The notes under the pieces were generated by a model that was not told the DNA's origin, searched no databases, and worked only from the letters and a program-made list of their open reading frames with translations. 64,000 bases of DNA from contig JAQBGV010000071.1 in the NCBI GenBank assembly GCA_032128395.1, positions 13,150 through 77,149 on the forward strand, in the 5' to 3' direction. This document shows, in pieces, positions 35,335 to 44,291 of the stretch (its first letter is position 1; every line of letters starts with the position of its first letter). Source of the stretch: JAQBGV01 sp032128395. GTDB lineage: Bacteria; Planctomycetota; UBA8108; UBA1146. The position numbers and the translations under genes were made by a program.

Positions 35335-38300
35335 ATGCATGAGAATCTGGATCGACTCGATCGCGGCACTCACGGCAACGCTGCGGTGGTCGTAGTCGCC
35401 GCGGTCCTCCTCATCGGTTGCCTCGTAGCGGTCCTTCTGCTCCGCACAGCAGAGCTCTCCCGTCTCGCACCGAGTGCGGGTGAGACTCCCATCGCCGAAG
35501 AGTCGACGAGGGAGGGGCCGGTCTCGCCGGGGACCGAGATCCCCGACCTCGATCCGGCTCCGGCCACCGCCGAGGCGACCGAACCGACCCTCGAGCCTCC
35601 TTCCCTGTTCCATGGAACCGTGACGACCCCGGAGGGCGCACCCATCGAGGGAGCACACGTGCGCTCCCTCGGCTTCCTACCCGCCGCTCGTGTGCATCAA
35701 GTGATCGGGGATGAAGTCCTCTTGGTCCCCGCCGACCCCGCCGGCCCCAGAGCGGCCGAGGCCACGATTCTCGCGGCACCGATGGTGACGACCGATGCCG
35801 AGGGTACGTTCGAACTCCCCGGTGATGCGGGAGGCTCTCTCCTGATCTCCGCCGAGGGGTTCGCGCCGCTCCTGGTGCAGCTGGGGCGGTTCGATGGAAT
35901 CGACGTCGCGTCGATCGACCATGCCGCGGAACTCCGGGATGCGCTCGTCCGCACGCGCGAACGAGAGTACGTCCTGACCCCCGCGACGCTGATCACCGGG
36001 ACGGTGACCTCCCGGATCGACGGGAGCCCCGCGGTCGGGGTCGAGGTGATCGCGATGGAGAACCACGAGGGGGGGATCCTCGGCATGGCGATGGCGGGGC
36101 TGCTGAGCGAGACGCGGGCTCGAGTGAACGCGGAAGGGACGTATGGGATCTGGATCTCGGACTCCGGGGAGTACCAAGTCGGGGCGCGTTCCGGCGTCAG
36201 CGAATTTGCCCCGATTCCCGTGAGCCGGTGGACCCGGCAACTCGTGGAGCGGGGAGATCTCTCGCACCGGATCGACTTCGTGGTCTCACCGGGAGGAGTG
36301 ATCGAGGGTCGCCTGATCTCCGGCCGGCAGTTCCCGATCACGGCCGGAACGGTCGGCGTCCTGCCCGATCTCCAACTCACCGAGCTGGCGAGTGCCTCGA
36401 TGAGCGGGGAGCTCGACCCTCGACGGATGGATGTCGGTGAAGATGGCTCGTTCCGGATCGGCGGACTTCCCCTCGGGAGGGCGTACCGAGTGATGGCGGA
36501 GGCGGCGGGTCATGCCCACGCGAACGCCGTCACTCGAGAACTGACCGAGGTCGATCCCTACGCCTTCGTCGAGGTGAACCTCGTTCGAGGATCCACGATC
36601 TCCGGAACCGTGATCATCGAGTCCGGCGAACCCGCCCCGGGGGTGCAGGTTCGCCTCGCCGCGGACCTGCAGACCCTGATGAAGGGTGGGTTCGCCGCCG
36701 CCGCTTCCGCCGCGGTCGAACCCACGGTCTCCGGCGACGATGGGAGCTTCACGCTCGAGCATATCTCCGCCGGGGAGTATCGCCTGCTCGCAGGGAAGGA
36801 TGAGATGGACTTCAACCCGTTCGCTCCGGCGATGGGCGAAGCGGTCGAAGTCGATGGCGAAAGTGATCTCAGCGGCGTCGTGCTCGTCACCGCCCCCTCG
36901 TTCGAAGGATTTCGCGGCGACTTGACCGGGCGTGTCGTCGATGGGGAGGGACGTCCCCTCGCCGGAGTCACAGTCAAGATCACCGGCAACAGTGAAACCA
37001 CGGCCGAGGGAGCTCCCGTCGCGGTCTCTGGGAGTTTGGTCTCGACGCAAAGTGTCGATGATCCCGAGCTCGTGCTGGTGACCGATCGCAGCGGTGCCTT
37101 CGATGCCCCCGGGATGGCGTTCGAGGGCGCGATGATCGAGGTGACCCTCGCCACCTACGCCTCCGAGTTCGAGGTCCTCGCCGCAGGACAGACCGAGGTC
37201 GAGATCGTTCTCGAGGCGGTCGGCGTGGTGCGAGGACGAGTGGTGCTCGCCGATGGCAGCGCCCCTACGGTTCCTTTCCGCGTCGTGGCCGAGCTGGTCG
37301 GCGAATCCGCGGGCGGGTTCCAGGAGCAGATCGCCCAGATGGTCGGTGGCGACCGCGGCGAAGGCGATGCGGGGAACGAGGATGGCACCTTCGAGTTGAC
37401 CGAGGTGCCGATCGGACTCGTCGAGATCGTCGCCCGTGCCCCCGGCCTCGCTCCCGCTCGTTCGAATCCACTTCAAGTCCAGCCTGGATCGGAGATCACC
37501 GGCGTCGTGCTCGTTCTCACCCGAGGCGCATCGATCTTCGGGCAGGTGGTGGATCCGGATGGCACCCCGCTCGGCGGGGCGAAGATCTTCTGCCTCCCCT
37601 CGCGGAAGGCGTCCGCGCTCAACGATTTGATGGCACGGATGCTCCCCGCCCTCGCCGGCGGGGAGGCCGGGGTCGTCACCGGGTCCGATGGCTCCTACGT
37701 CCTCTCCCATCTCGAGCCCGGCGAGTATCTCATCCGGGCGGTGCACGAGTCCTTCGCCCGAAGCGAACCGGCGCACATCACTGTACGATCGGAGGAGGAG
37801 AAGGGCGCCCCTGCGATCGCGATGTTGCTCGGCGGCGTCGTCGAGGGGGTCGTCCTCCGATCCGGGACCCCGTCGCCGGGGATGATGGCCCAGATCTTCT
37901 CCGGCGGAACGTTCCAGCAAGCGATGACCGACGCCGAGGGTGCGTTCCGGTTCGAGAACCTGCCGGACGGTGAACACGCGCTGATGTTCATGGACCTGGC
38001 GAACGCGATGCGCCCCGGCGGCGGGAGCGGCATCCGCACTCGAACCGTCGAGGTGGGAGCGGGGGAGACGACCACCCTCGAGATCGCCTTCGGCACCGGG
38101 CAGACGGTGCGCGGCACGGTCGAGAATCATCCGGGTGGGGCGATGCGAATGGTCACGCTTCGGCGACCGGGCGGACCGGCCCCCGAGGAGATGGATCCTC
38201 TCGACATGGAGGCGGCCGTGGTCAGCGCCCGTTACCAGATCGGCATGGCGATGCTCGGGCCAGACGGCGAGTTCGCGATCGCGGACATCGAACCGGGAGA

Positions 38301-38436
38301 GTACATCCTCGAGATCCCCGCGCTGCCGGATGACCCGACCGACCTGCAGGCGTACCAGGAGATGGATCGAACGCCGCTCCACCGGGAGACGATCACGGTG
38401 AGGGAGAGCGATGTGACCCTGAGCATTCGGTTGTAG
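35335..38436 (+). CDS. Membrane-anchored protein of carboxypeptidase-regulatory-like repeats
   Basis: 1033 residues. One N-terminal membrane segment (about 16-38) is followed by a Pro- and Glu-rich spacer and about eight or nine beta-sandwich repeats of the CarboxypepD_reg type. Each begins with a G-x-V motif, for example FHGTVTTPEGAPIEGAHV, LTGRVVDGEGRPLAGVTVKI and IFGQVVDPDGTPLGGAKIF, and many end in a DGSF/DGTF turn followed by L-x-x-GEY. The bulk faces the periplasm. No enzyme domain is seen, so a structural or adhesion role is likely, by inference. ATG 35335 follows GGAAGGA. The gene sits between two peptide-importer sets, which might suggest a peptide-linked role. Confidence 0.85.
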   Translation: MHENLDRLDRGTHGNAAVVVVAAVLLIGCLVAVLLLRTAELSRLAPSAGETPIAEESTREGPVSPGTEIPDLDPAPATAEATEPTLEPPSLFHGTVTTPEGAPIEGAHVRSLGFLPAARVHQVIGDEVLLVPADPAGPRAAEATILAAPMVTTDAEGTFELPGDAGGSLLISAEGFAPLLVQLGRFDGIDVASIDHAAELRDALVRTREREYVLTPATLITGTVTSRIDGSPAVGVEVIAMENHEGGILGMAMAGLLSETRARVNAEGTYGIWISDSGEYQVGARSGVSEFAPIPVSRWTRQLVERGDLSHRIDFVVSPGGVIEGRLISGRQFPITAGTVGVLPDLQLTELASASMSGELDPRRMDVGEDGSFRIGGLPLGRAYRVMAEAAGHAHANAVTRELTEVDPYAFVEVNLVRGSTISGTVIIESGEPAPGVQVRLAADLQTLMKGGFAAAASAAVEPTVSGDDGSFTLEHISAGEYRLLAGKDEMDFNPFAPAMGEAVEVDGESDLSGVVLVTAPSFEGFRGDLTGRVVDGEGRPLAGVTVKITGNSETTAEGAPVAVSGSLVSTQSVDDPELVLVTDRSGAFDAPGMAFEGAMIEVTLATYASEFEVLAAGQTEVEIVLEAVGVVRGRVVLADGSAPTVPFRVVAELVGESAGGFQEQIAQMVGGDRGEGDAGNEDGTFELTEVPIGLVEIVARAPGLAPARSNPLQVQPGSEITGVVLVLTRGASIFGQVVDPDGTPLGGAKIFCLPSRKASALNDLMARMLPALAGGEAGVVTGSDGSYVLSHLEPGEYLIRAVHESFARSEPAHITVRSEEEKGAPAIAMLLGGVVEGVVLRSGTPSPGMMAQIFSGGTFQQAMTDAEGAFRFENLPDGEHALMFMDLANAMRPGGGSGIRTRTVEVGAGETTTLEIAFGTGQTVRGTVENHPGGAMRMVTLRRPGGPAPEEMDPLDMEAAVVSARYQIGMAMLGPDGEFAIADIEPGEYILEIPALPDDPTDLQAYQEMDRTPLHRETITVRESDVTLSIRL

Positions 38437-38453
38437 GGGCTCGCCCCGACTTC

Positions 38454-39338
38454 CTACTCCTTCATCCGAGGATCGAACGCATCGCGCAGTCCGTCGCCGA
38501 AGAGGTTGAAGCCGAGCACCGTGGCACTGATCGCGAGCCCCGGCAGGACCCCCATCCACGGCATCACCGGCCAGTGCTCCTTCGAGTCGACGAGCATCCG
38601 GCCCCATGACGGGGACGGCGGCGGGAGGCCGATCCCGAGGAAGCTCAGACCCGCCTCCGCGAGGATGTTTCCGGCGATCATCAGGGTCGCGACCACGACG
38701 ATCGGTCCCATGCAGTTCGGAAGGATGTGCCTCAGGAGGATTGCGGGGTTCGATTGACCGAGAGCGCGTGCGGCGAGGACGTACTCCGTATCGCGCAGCG
38801 AGATCACCTGACCTCGCACGATGCGTGCGACCCCGGGCCATCCCACCAGCCCGAGCGCCGCGAAGATGATCACTTCCGTCGGTTTCTCGAAGACCGCGAG
38901 GATGCCGATCGCGAGCAGAAGGCTCGGGAAAGCGAAGAAGGTGTCGGTCAACCGCGAGATGAGCCAATCGGTCGCCCCGGAGACGTACCCGGCAATCGCG
39001 CCGAGGAGCACGCCGATGAAGACCGCGACGCCAGTTCCCACCACTCCGACCCGGAGCGAGATTCCAGCCCCGTAGATCAATCGGGAGAGCACGTCGCGGC
39101 CGAGTTCATCGGTCCCCAGCAGGTGCTTCCCCGTGGTGAACGGCGCGACCTGCCACGACTCTGCGCTCTGGTACTGCTCCTTGAAGGAGTGAGGTGCGAA
39201 CAAACCGGGGAGCAGACCGACGACGACGACGATCCCGACCACGCCCAGCCCGACGATCGCGAGTCGGTTCTTCCGGAGGCGTCGCATGGCGAGCCGGGTC
39301 GGGGAGCGTCCCGCGATCCTCTTTTCAACCGCGGCCAT
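38454..39338 (-). CDS. Peptide ABC transporter permease, OppC/DppC type (system 3)
   Basis: 294 residues, six hydrophobic segments. GTDELGRDVLSRLIYGAGISLRVG is the conserved region before the core; the EAA loop is AARALGQSNPAILLRHILPNCMGP and the end FGDGLRDAFDPRMKE is typical. ATG 39336-39338 has GAGGG at 6 nt and overlaps the OppB stop by 14 nt; an ATG at 39365 would overlap by 41 nt and has no Shine-Dalgarno. It converges on the repeat protein with a 17-nt gap. Confidence 0.93.
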   Translation of the reverse strand: MAAVEKRIAGRSPTRLAMRRLRKNRLAIVGLGVVGIVVVVGLLPGLFAPHSFKEQYQSAESWQVAPFTTGKHLLGTDELGRDVLSRLIYGAGISLRVGVVGTGVAVFIGVLLGAIAGYVSGATDWLISRLTDTFFAFPSLLLAIGILAVFEKPTEVIIFAALGLVGWPGVARIVRGQVISLRDTEYVLAARALGQSNPAILLRHILPNCMGPIVVVATLMIAGNILAEAGLSFLGIGLPPPSPSWGRMLVDSKEHWPVMPWMGVLPGLAISATVLGFNLFGDGLRDAFDPRMKE

Positions 39339-40293
39339 GGCGTACCCTCGGGTCGAAGAACCCATAGCTCAGGTCGACGAGGAGATTCACGACCACAAAA
39401 ATCACGGACATGATCAGGATTCCCCCCGTGATCACCATGCGGTCCCGCTGGATGATCGAGTCGACGATCGTCCTCCCCAGACCGGGGAGAGCAAAGACCG
39501 ACTCGGTGAGCACCGCTCCGACGAGCAGGTAGCCGAACGAATTCCCCACCACGGTCACGATGGGGATCGCAGCGTTGCGGAGCGCATGCCTGAGAATCAC
39601 CACTCGCTCCCGCAGCCCCTTGGCCCGCGCGGTGCGCACGTAGTCTTGGGTCAGCACATCGAGCATGGCGGACCTGGTCAGGCGTGCGATCGTCGCCGAG
39701 GAGATCAGGCCGAGCGCAGTACAGGGGAGCGCGAGGGAGCGGACCTGGTCGAGCCAGCTTGTATTGTGAAAGCCGCTGAACGGCAATTTCAAGAACGGGA
39801 TGTTCTCGTTCAAGAACGGTACGGCGAAGATGATCATCAGGATCCCGAGCCAGAACACCGGCATCGAGACCCCGATGATGGCGATCACCATCGACGTGTA
39901 GTCGAGCCAGGTGCGACTCCGCACGGCCGAGATGATCCCCGCCCCCACCCCGAGCATCACCGCGATGAAGATCGATCCGATCGCGAGTCGCAGGGTGAGC
40001 CAGAAGGCACCGGTGATCACTTCGGAGACACGCTGCCCGGCCTTGACGTCGGACTCGCCCAGGTCCCCGTGCAGGAGCACGTTCCCGAGGTAGCGGCCGT
40101 ACTGGACCATGAAAGGGTCGAGATACCCGTGCTCTCGGTTCCACGCCTCGACCATACTCGGATCGGCGTGTTGCCCGAGGCGGATGCGGCCGGGATCTCC
40201 CGGGATCAGGGCGTTCAGAGTGAATACGATCAGCGTCACGAGGAGGATCACGGGGATCACCCCGAAGAGCCGCTGGACTGCGTAGCTCAGCAA
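39325..40293 (-). CDS. Peptide ABC transporter permease, OppB/DppB type (system 3)
   Basis: 322 residues. The N-terminus QRLFGVIPVILLVTLIVFTLNALIPGDP and the EAA loop TARAKGLRERVVILRHALRNAAIPI are diagnostic of OppB/DppB. VFALPGLGRTIVDSIIQRD is the usual periplasmic loop. It follows the binding-protein gene after 28 nt and overlaps oppC. No ATPase follows. Confidence 0.94.
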   Translation of the reverse strand: MLSYAVQRLFGVIPVILLVTLIVFTLNALIPGDPGRIRLGQHADPSMVEAWNREHGYLDPFMVQYGRYLGNVLLHGDLGESDVKAGQRVSEVITGAFWLTLRLAIGSIFIAVMLGVGAGIISAVRSRTWLDYTSMVIAIIGVSMPVFWLGILMIIFAVPFLNENIPFLKLPFSGFHNTSWLDQVRSLALPCTALGLISSATIARLTRSAMLDVLTQDYVRTARAKGLRERVVILRHALRNAAIPIVTVVGNSFGYLLVGAVLTESVFALPGLGRTIVDSIIQRDRMVITGGILIMSVIFVVVNLLVDLSYGFFDPRVRHGRG

Positions 40294-40321
40294 CGGAGGA
40301 ACTCGACCTTCATGAACCGGG

Positions 40322-41989
40322 CTACTGGGAGGTCACCGGAACGACCTCGACCCGATCCCAGGGGATGTGAGATCCCCCCGCGCTGTCATCGTCCATCGCG
40401 GTCGGGGCAAATTTCTCGAGGTACGGCTTCACCAGTATTCCCTCGTTGGTCGAGGTGAGGAAGAGCCACGGCCAGTCCGCCATGATGATCTCCTCCGCTT
40501 CACGCAGGATGCCGAGCCGCTGCTCGGCGTCGGTCTCCAGATAGCTGCGATCGATGAGGTCGTCGACTTCCTTGCGCTCGTAGAAGGTCACGTTTCCGTT
40601 CGGACCGTGGTTGTCGGAGTGGAACAGGAAGTAGAGGAAGTTCTCGGGGTCCGGATAGTCCGCGACCCACCCCATGCGGAAGAACCCCGGCTCACCTGCA
40701 TCGCAGGCCTCGATGAACGCGGCCCAGTCGAGCTGCTTCAGGGAGACCTGGATCCCCACCTCGGAGATGCTCTGCTGCACCACCTGGGCGATCTTCGCAT
40801 TGTCCCCCTGCGAGTTGAACCAGAGCTCGACCTCGGGCAAGCCTTCGCCGTTCGGATGTCCGGCCTCCACCAGGAGTGCGCGGGCCTTCTCGAGGTCGCG
40901 GACGAACGCGGGGCGCTCCGCGATGTGACCGGGCACTCCGGGAGGGATGATCCCGTTCGACGGTGCGTACCGACCATCCATGATCTTCTCGCAGATGAAC
41001 ACTCGGTCCACCGCCCAGTTCATCGCCTCCCTGAGCTTCCTCGCCTTGTCGCTGTAACCGGCGAACGGGCTCCCCTCCTTCTTCAAGTTGAATCCGTAGT
41101 AGAGGAGAGATGCCTGTGGGTACACGAGGACGTCCTCGGCGTGCGGAGAGTTGCGCCAGCGGGGAAGCATGCCCTGGGTCAGGTCGAGCAGATCGAGGTT
41201 CCCGGCCTTGTACTCCTCGCCGCGGGTGAGCGGCTCGGGGATCACCCGGAAATGGATCGCGGGAATCTTGGCCGCACCCTTGAAGTAGTCGTCATTCCGC
41301 ACCAGCTCGAGGCGATCGTTCTCGCGCCACTCGACGAGTCGGAACGGACCGGTCCCGACCGGCTCGCGCGAGAATGCGGTGCCCTTCGCCTCGACCTCCT
41401 CGTGCGGCACCACTGCGGCGTTCATCATCGCCATCAGGAACAGGAACGGGTAGTAGGGCTTCTCGAGGCGGATCTCGAGGGTGAGATCGCCGATCGCTCG
41501 GATCCCCTCGATCGTGGTGTCCCCCCCGGTGTGACCACGCTCGATCGCCGCTTCCGCGCCGAGGATCGGCTTGACGACGTTCGGGCGCTTCGACGAAGTC
41601 GAGGCGAGTCGCTCGAGGGAGTACTTGAAATCGGCGGCGGTCACGACCCGGCCATTGTGAAACCGGACCCCGGATCGAATGTGGAAGGTGTAGACGAGCC
41701 CGTCGGGGGAGACGGTCGGCATCGCCTCCGCGAGGTCCGGCACCAGATTCAGGTCTCCGTCGTAGCCGAGGAGAGTGTTGAAGATCTTCGAGGCGATTCC
41801 ATCGGAAGTGGTGTCCGACACCAAGATCGGGTCGAGGTCGGGAGGGTTCGTCAGGAGTGCGATCCGAATCGATCCGTCGGCGGCGGGGGTGTTCTTCGAG
41901 TGGATCGTTCCGCCGGTACATCCGGAGAACGAGAGGCAGCCGGCGGCGAGGAGTGCCGCGGCGAGAATCGCGGAGGTTCGCAACTTCAC
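40322..41989 (-). CDS. Peptide-binding lipoprotein, OppA/DppA family 5 (system 3)
   Basis: About 555 residues. The signal peptide has two candidate lipobox Cys, LLAAGC (near residue 18) and SFSGC (near 24). Family 5 landmarks include IALLTNPPDLDPI, VRFHNGRVVTAADFKYSLERL, GTGPFRLVEWRENDRLELVRNDDY and KLREAMNWAVDRVFICEKIMDG. The GTG at 41987-41989 is chosen because a Gly-rich Shine-Dalgarno (GGGTGGG) sits at suitable distance. It is the first gene of a binding protein/OppB/OppC set on the minus strand, divergent from system 4. Confidence 0.92.
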   Translation of the reverse strand: MKLRTSAILAAALLAAGCLSFSGCTGGTIHSKNTPAADGSIRIALLTNPPDLDPILVSDTTSDGIASKIFNTLLGYDGDLNLVPDLAEAMPTVSPDGLVYTFHIRSGVRFHNGRVVTAADFKYSLERLASTSSKRPNVVKPILGAEAAIERGHTGGDTTIEGIRAIGDLTLEIRLEKPYYPFLFLMAMMNAAVVPHEEVEAKGTAFSREPVGTGPFRLVEWRENDRLELVRNDDYFKGAAKIPAIHFRVIPEPLTRGEEYKAGNLDLLDLTQGMLPRWRNSPHAEDVLVYPQASLLYYGFNLKKEGSPFAGYSDKARKLREAMNWAVDRVFICEKIMDGRYAPSNGIIPPGVPGHIAERPAFVRDLEKARALLVEAGHPNGEGLPEVELWFNSQGDNAKIAQVVQQSISEVGIQVSLKQLDWAAFIEACDAGEPGFFRMGWVADYPDPENFLYFLFHSDNHGPNGNVTFYERKEVDDLIDRSYLETDAEQRLGILREAEEIIMADWPWLFLTSTNEGILVKPYLEKFAPTAMDDDSAGGSHIPWDRVEVVPVTSQ

Positions 41990-42370
41990 GGGGGTTCCCA
42001 CCCTTCAGAGGTCGAGGATCGTGGGTCTCCGTCCGGGGACTCCGGAGCGGAGCGTCACCATACCCCACCCCTGCGATCGTCCCAAGTCCGTTTCCGGACG
42101 ACCGGTTAGCGGCTTGCGGGCCATCCACGGTTTCGATAAGGTGCCGGGACTGGTGGAACCAGGGTCTCCGCTGTGGGGGTTGCGACGCCGGTGCGGAGTG
42201 CCGCTGCTCTGAGTGCTGCTGCTCTGAGTGTTGGCGCAGAGTTACGGGCGCGGCGGGAGCGGCTGTTGCAGTGCGGCGACGGCCGGTCTTTGCTCGTTTC
42301 TCGCGACCCCTTTTCCTCTCGAGCGGCCATCCCCCACCCGCCCGACTCGAGGTCCCCGCAAGGAGTACCG
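41990..42370. other. 381-nt intergenic region between divergent importer operons
   Basis: This separates the system 3 binding protein (minus) from the system 4 binding protein (plus). It holds the 15-bp repeat at 42196-42240 and the Shine-Dalgarno AAGGAG just before 42371. The plus-strand frame is open from 42173 but has no family residues before 42371. No promoter match is strong enough to report. Confidence 0.55.
42196..42240. repeat. 15-bp tandem repeat, two good copies and one degenerate
   Basis: GAGTGCCGCTGCTCT (42196-42210) and GAGTGCTGCTGCTCT (42211-42225) differ by one base; a third copy (42226-42240) is diverged after GAGTG. It lies in the shared upstream region of two peptide-importer operons, about 130 nt before the plus-strand start. 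Confidence 0.8.
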
Positions 42371-44242
42371 ATGACCACACGTCTCTCGATCTTGTGCACC
42401 TTTGCTCCAGCGATTGCTCTAGCGATGTTCTGCGGAAGTGGATCCCCCGTCGCAGTGGCGCAGGAGATCGGCGAACCGGGGATCGATCTCGGTATTCCAC
42501 TAGGAACCCCGAATCCGCCCTTCCTCGGCGAGATCCCAAGAGACGCTCTCGTTCAGGAACGCACCGGCACGTACGGCGGAACGCTCGTCTACTCCATCCT
42601 CGGGGAGGTCGAGACCTTCAATCCCGTCGAACCGAAAGGCGCGACCAGCCAGGAACTGCGCTCCCTCGCCTTCTCCGGCCTCGTTGGCTACAACAATGGC
42701 GCGTGGAAGCCAGAGCCCCTGCTCGCGAAGTCGTGGGAGGTCTCCGAGGATCACCTGACCTGGACGTTCTATCTGCGCGAGGGGATCCGCTGGAGCGACG
42801 GCGAGCCGGTCACGATCGATGACGTCGAGTTCAGTTTCCAGGCGATCTTCCACCCGGGCATCCCTTCCTCGATCCGCGATGGTTTCCAGGATGAGCAAGG
42901 ACGCTACCCGACGCTGGCGATCGACCGGGAGAACCACTCGATCGCCTTCACGACGCACGACATCGATTCGCAGTTCATCATCCACGTCGGAAACGTCAGC
43001 ATCATTCCGAAGCACCGGTGGAAGGACCACGTCCAGGAGGAGAACCCTACCCTTCTCCAGCAGATGACGAGCGCCGCGGATCCCAAGGACCTCATCGGCT
43101 GCGGGCCCTTCGTGCTGACGAAGTACGTGCCGGCCGTGAAGGTCGAATACGAGCGCAACCCGTACTACTGGGAGGTCGACGCCCGGGGGAATCGACTCCC
43201 CTACTTCGATCGGGTCGTGGTGGTCCTGATGAAGGACCAAAATCTGCAAGTGCAGAAATTCCTGGCCGGCGAACATCACCTGCTCGACAACCTCCCGGCC
43301 GATCGTTTCCAGGAAGTGAACGGCGCGGCCGAACAACCTGGATCCGAGTTCCAACTGATCCGGCTCGGTGTCAGCCTCAACACCAACTGGATCGCGTTCA
43401 ACCTGCACCCGGGAAGGGACCCCGACACCGAGAAATCCTACGTCTCGGCGGAGAAGCAGCACTGGTTCCACAACCTCGAATTTCGGAAAGCGGTGAACCA
43501 TGCCCTCAACCGCCAGGGGATGGTGAAGTCGGCTCTCGATGGGCGGGGTAGACCGATCTGGTCGAGCATCACCCCCGGGAACAAGAATTTCTACTGCAAG
43601 GATGTGGCGCGATATCCGTACGACGTCGCGAAGTCGAACGGACTCCTCGATGGCCTCGGGTGGAAGGACACCGACGGAGACGGAATCCGCGAGGATGACC
43701 AGGGGCGGAAGATCAGTTTCGGCCTGAACACGAACGTCGAGAACAACACTCGCCTCCAGATGTGCAACCTGATCAAGGACGACCTGAGGCAGATCGGTAT
43801 CGAGGTGAACTTCAAGGCCCTCGACTTCAACGGATTGGTCACGCGGATGCGCGACAGCCACGAGTGGGACATGATCCTGCTCGGCTGGGGCTCTGGGGTT
43901 CCCGCCGACCCGTCCAACTCCAAGAACATCAACCGCTCGAGCGGCCGCCTCCATGTCTGGTACCCGCAGCAGCCCCAACCATCCCCGATCGAGTGGGAAC
44001 GCAAGGTCGACGAGTACGTCGGGCTCCTCGACCGGGAACTCGACGAGTCGATCCGCAAGCAGCACAGCGCCAGCATTGAGATCGCGATCGCCGAGCAGAT
44101 CCCGCTCATCTACATGGTTGCTTCGAACCAATACGCCCTCGCCAAGCACGAGATCGGGAATCTCTGGCCCAGTTTGCTCCGGCCACAGGTGACCTGGAAC
44201 ATCCAGCAGCTCTATCTGAAGACGAACGCCGGTACCAGGTAG
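42371..44242 (+). CDS. Peptide-binding protein, YejA/OppA family 5 (system 4)
   Basis: 623 residues. A signal peptide (MTTRLSILCTFAPAIALAMF, cleavage likely after VAVAQ) leads into family 5 motifs: LVYSILGEVETFNPV, IRWSDGEPVTIDDVEFSFQAIF, DLIGCGPFVLTKYVPAVKVEYERNPYYWE and EFRKAVNHALNRQGMVKSA. ATG 42371 follows AAGGAG at 6 nt. It is close in length to the YejA-like protein of system 1 and may bind larger peptides; the ligand is unknown. No ATPase genes are in its operon. Confidence 0.92.
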   Translation: MTTRLSILCTFAPAIALAMFCGSGSPVAVAQEIGEPGIDLGIPLGTPNPPFLGEIPRDALVQERTGTYGGTLVYSILGEVETFNPVEPKGATSQELRSLAFSGLVGYNNGAWKPEPLLAKSWEVSEDHLTWTFYLREGIRWSDGEPVTIDDVEFSFQAIFHPGIPSSIRDGFQDEQGRYPTLAIDRENHSIAFTTHDIDSQFIIHVGNVSIIPKHRWKDHVQEENPTLLQQMTSAADPKDLIGCGPFVLTKYVPAVKVEYERNPYYWEVDARGNRLPYFDRVVVVLMKDQNLQVQKFLAGEHHLLDNLPADRFQEVNGAAEQPGSEFQLIRLGVSLNTNWIAFNLHPGRDPDTEKSYVSAEKQHWFHNLEFRKAVNHALNRQGMVKSALDGRGRPIWSSITPGNKNFYCKDVARYPYDVAKSNGLLDGLGWKDTDGDGIREDDQGRKISFGLNTNVENNTRLQMCNLIKDDLRQIGIEVNFKALDFNGLVTRMRDSHEWDMILLGWGSGVPADPSNSKNINRSSGRLHVWYPQQPQPSPIEWERKVDEYVGLLDRELDESIRKQHSASIEIAIAEQIPLIYMVASNQYALAKHEIGNLWPSLLRPQVTWNIQQLYLKTNAGTR

Positions 44243-44291
44243 CCCACGCCGCGAGTCGCCGAGGCACCGAGTATCGCGAAGGGTCACCGGG

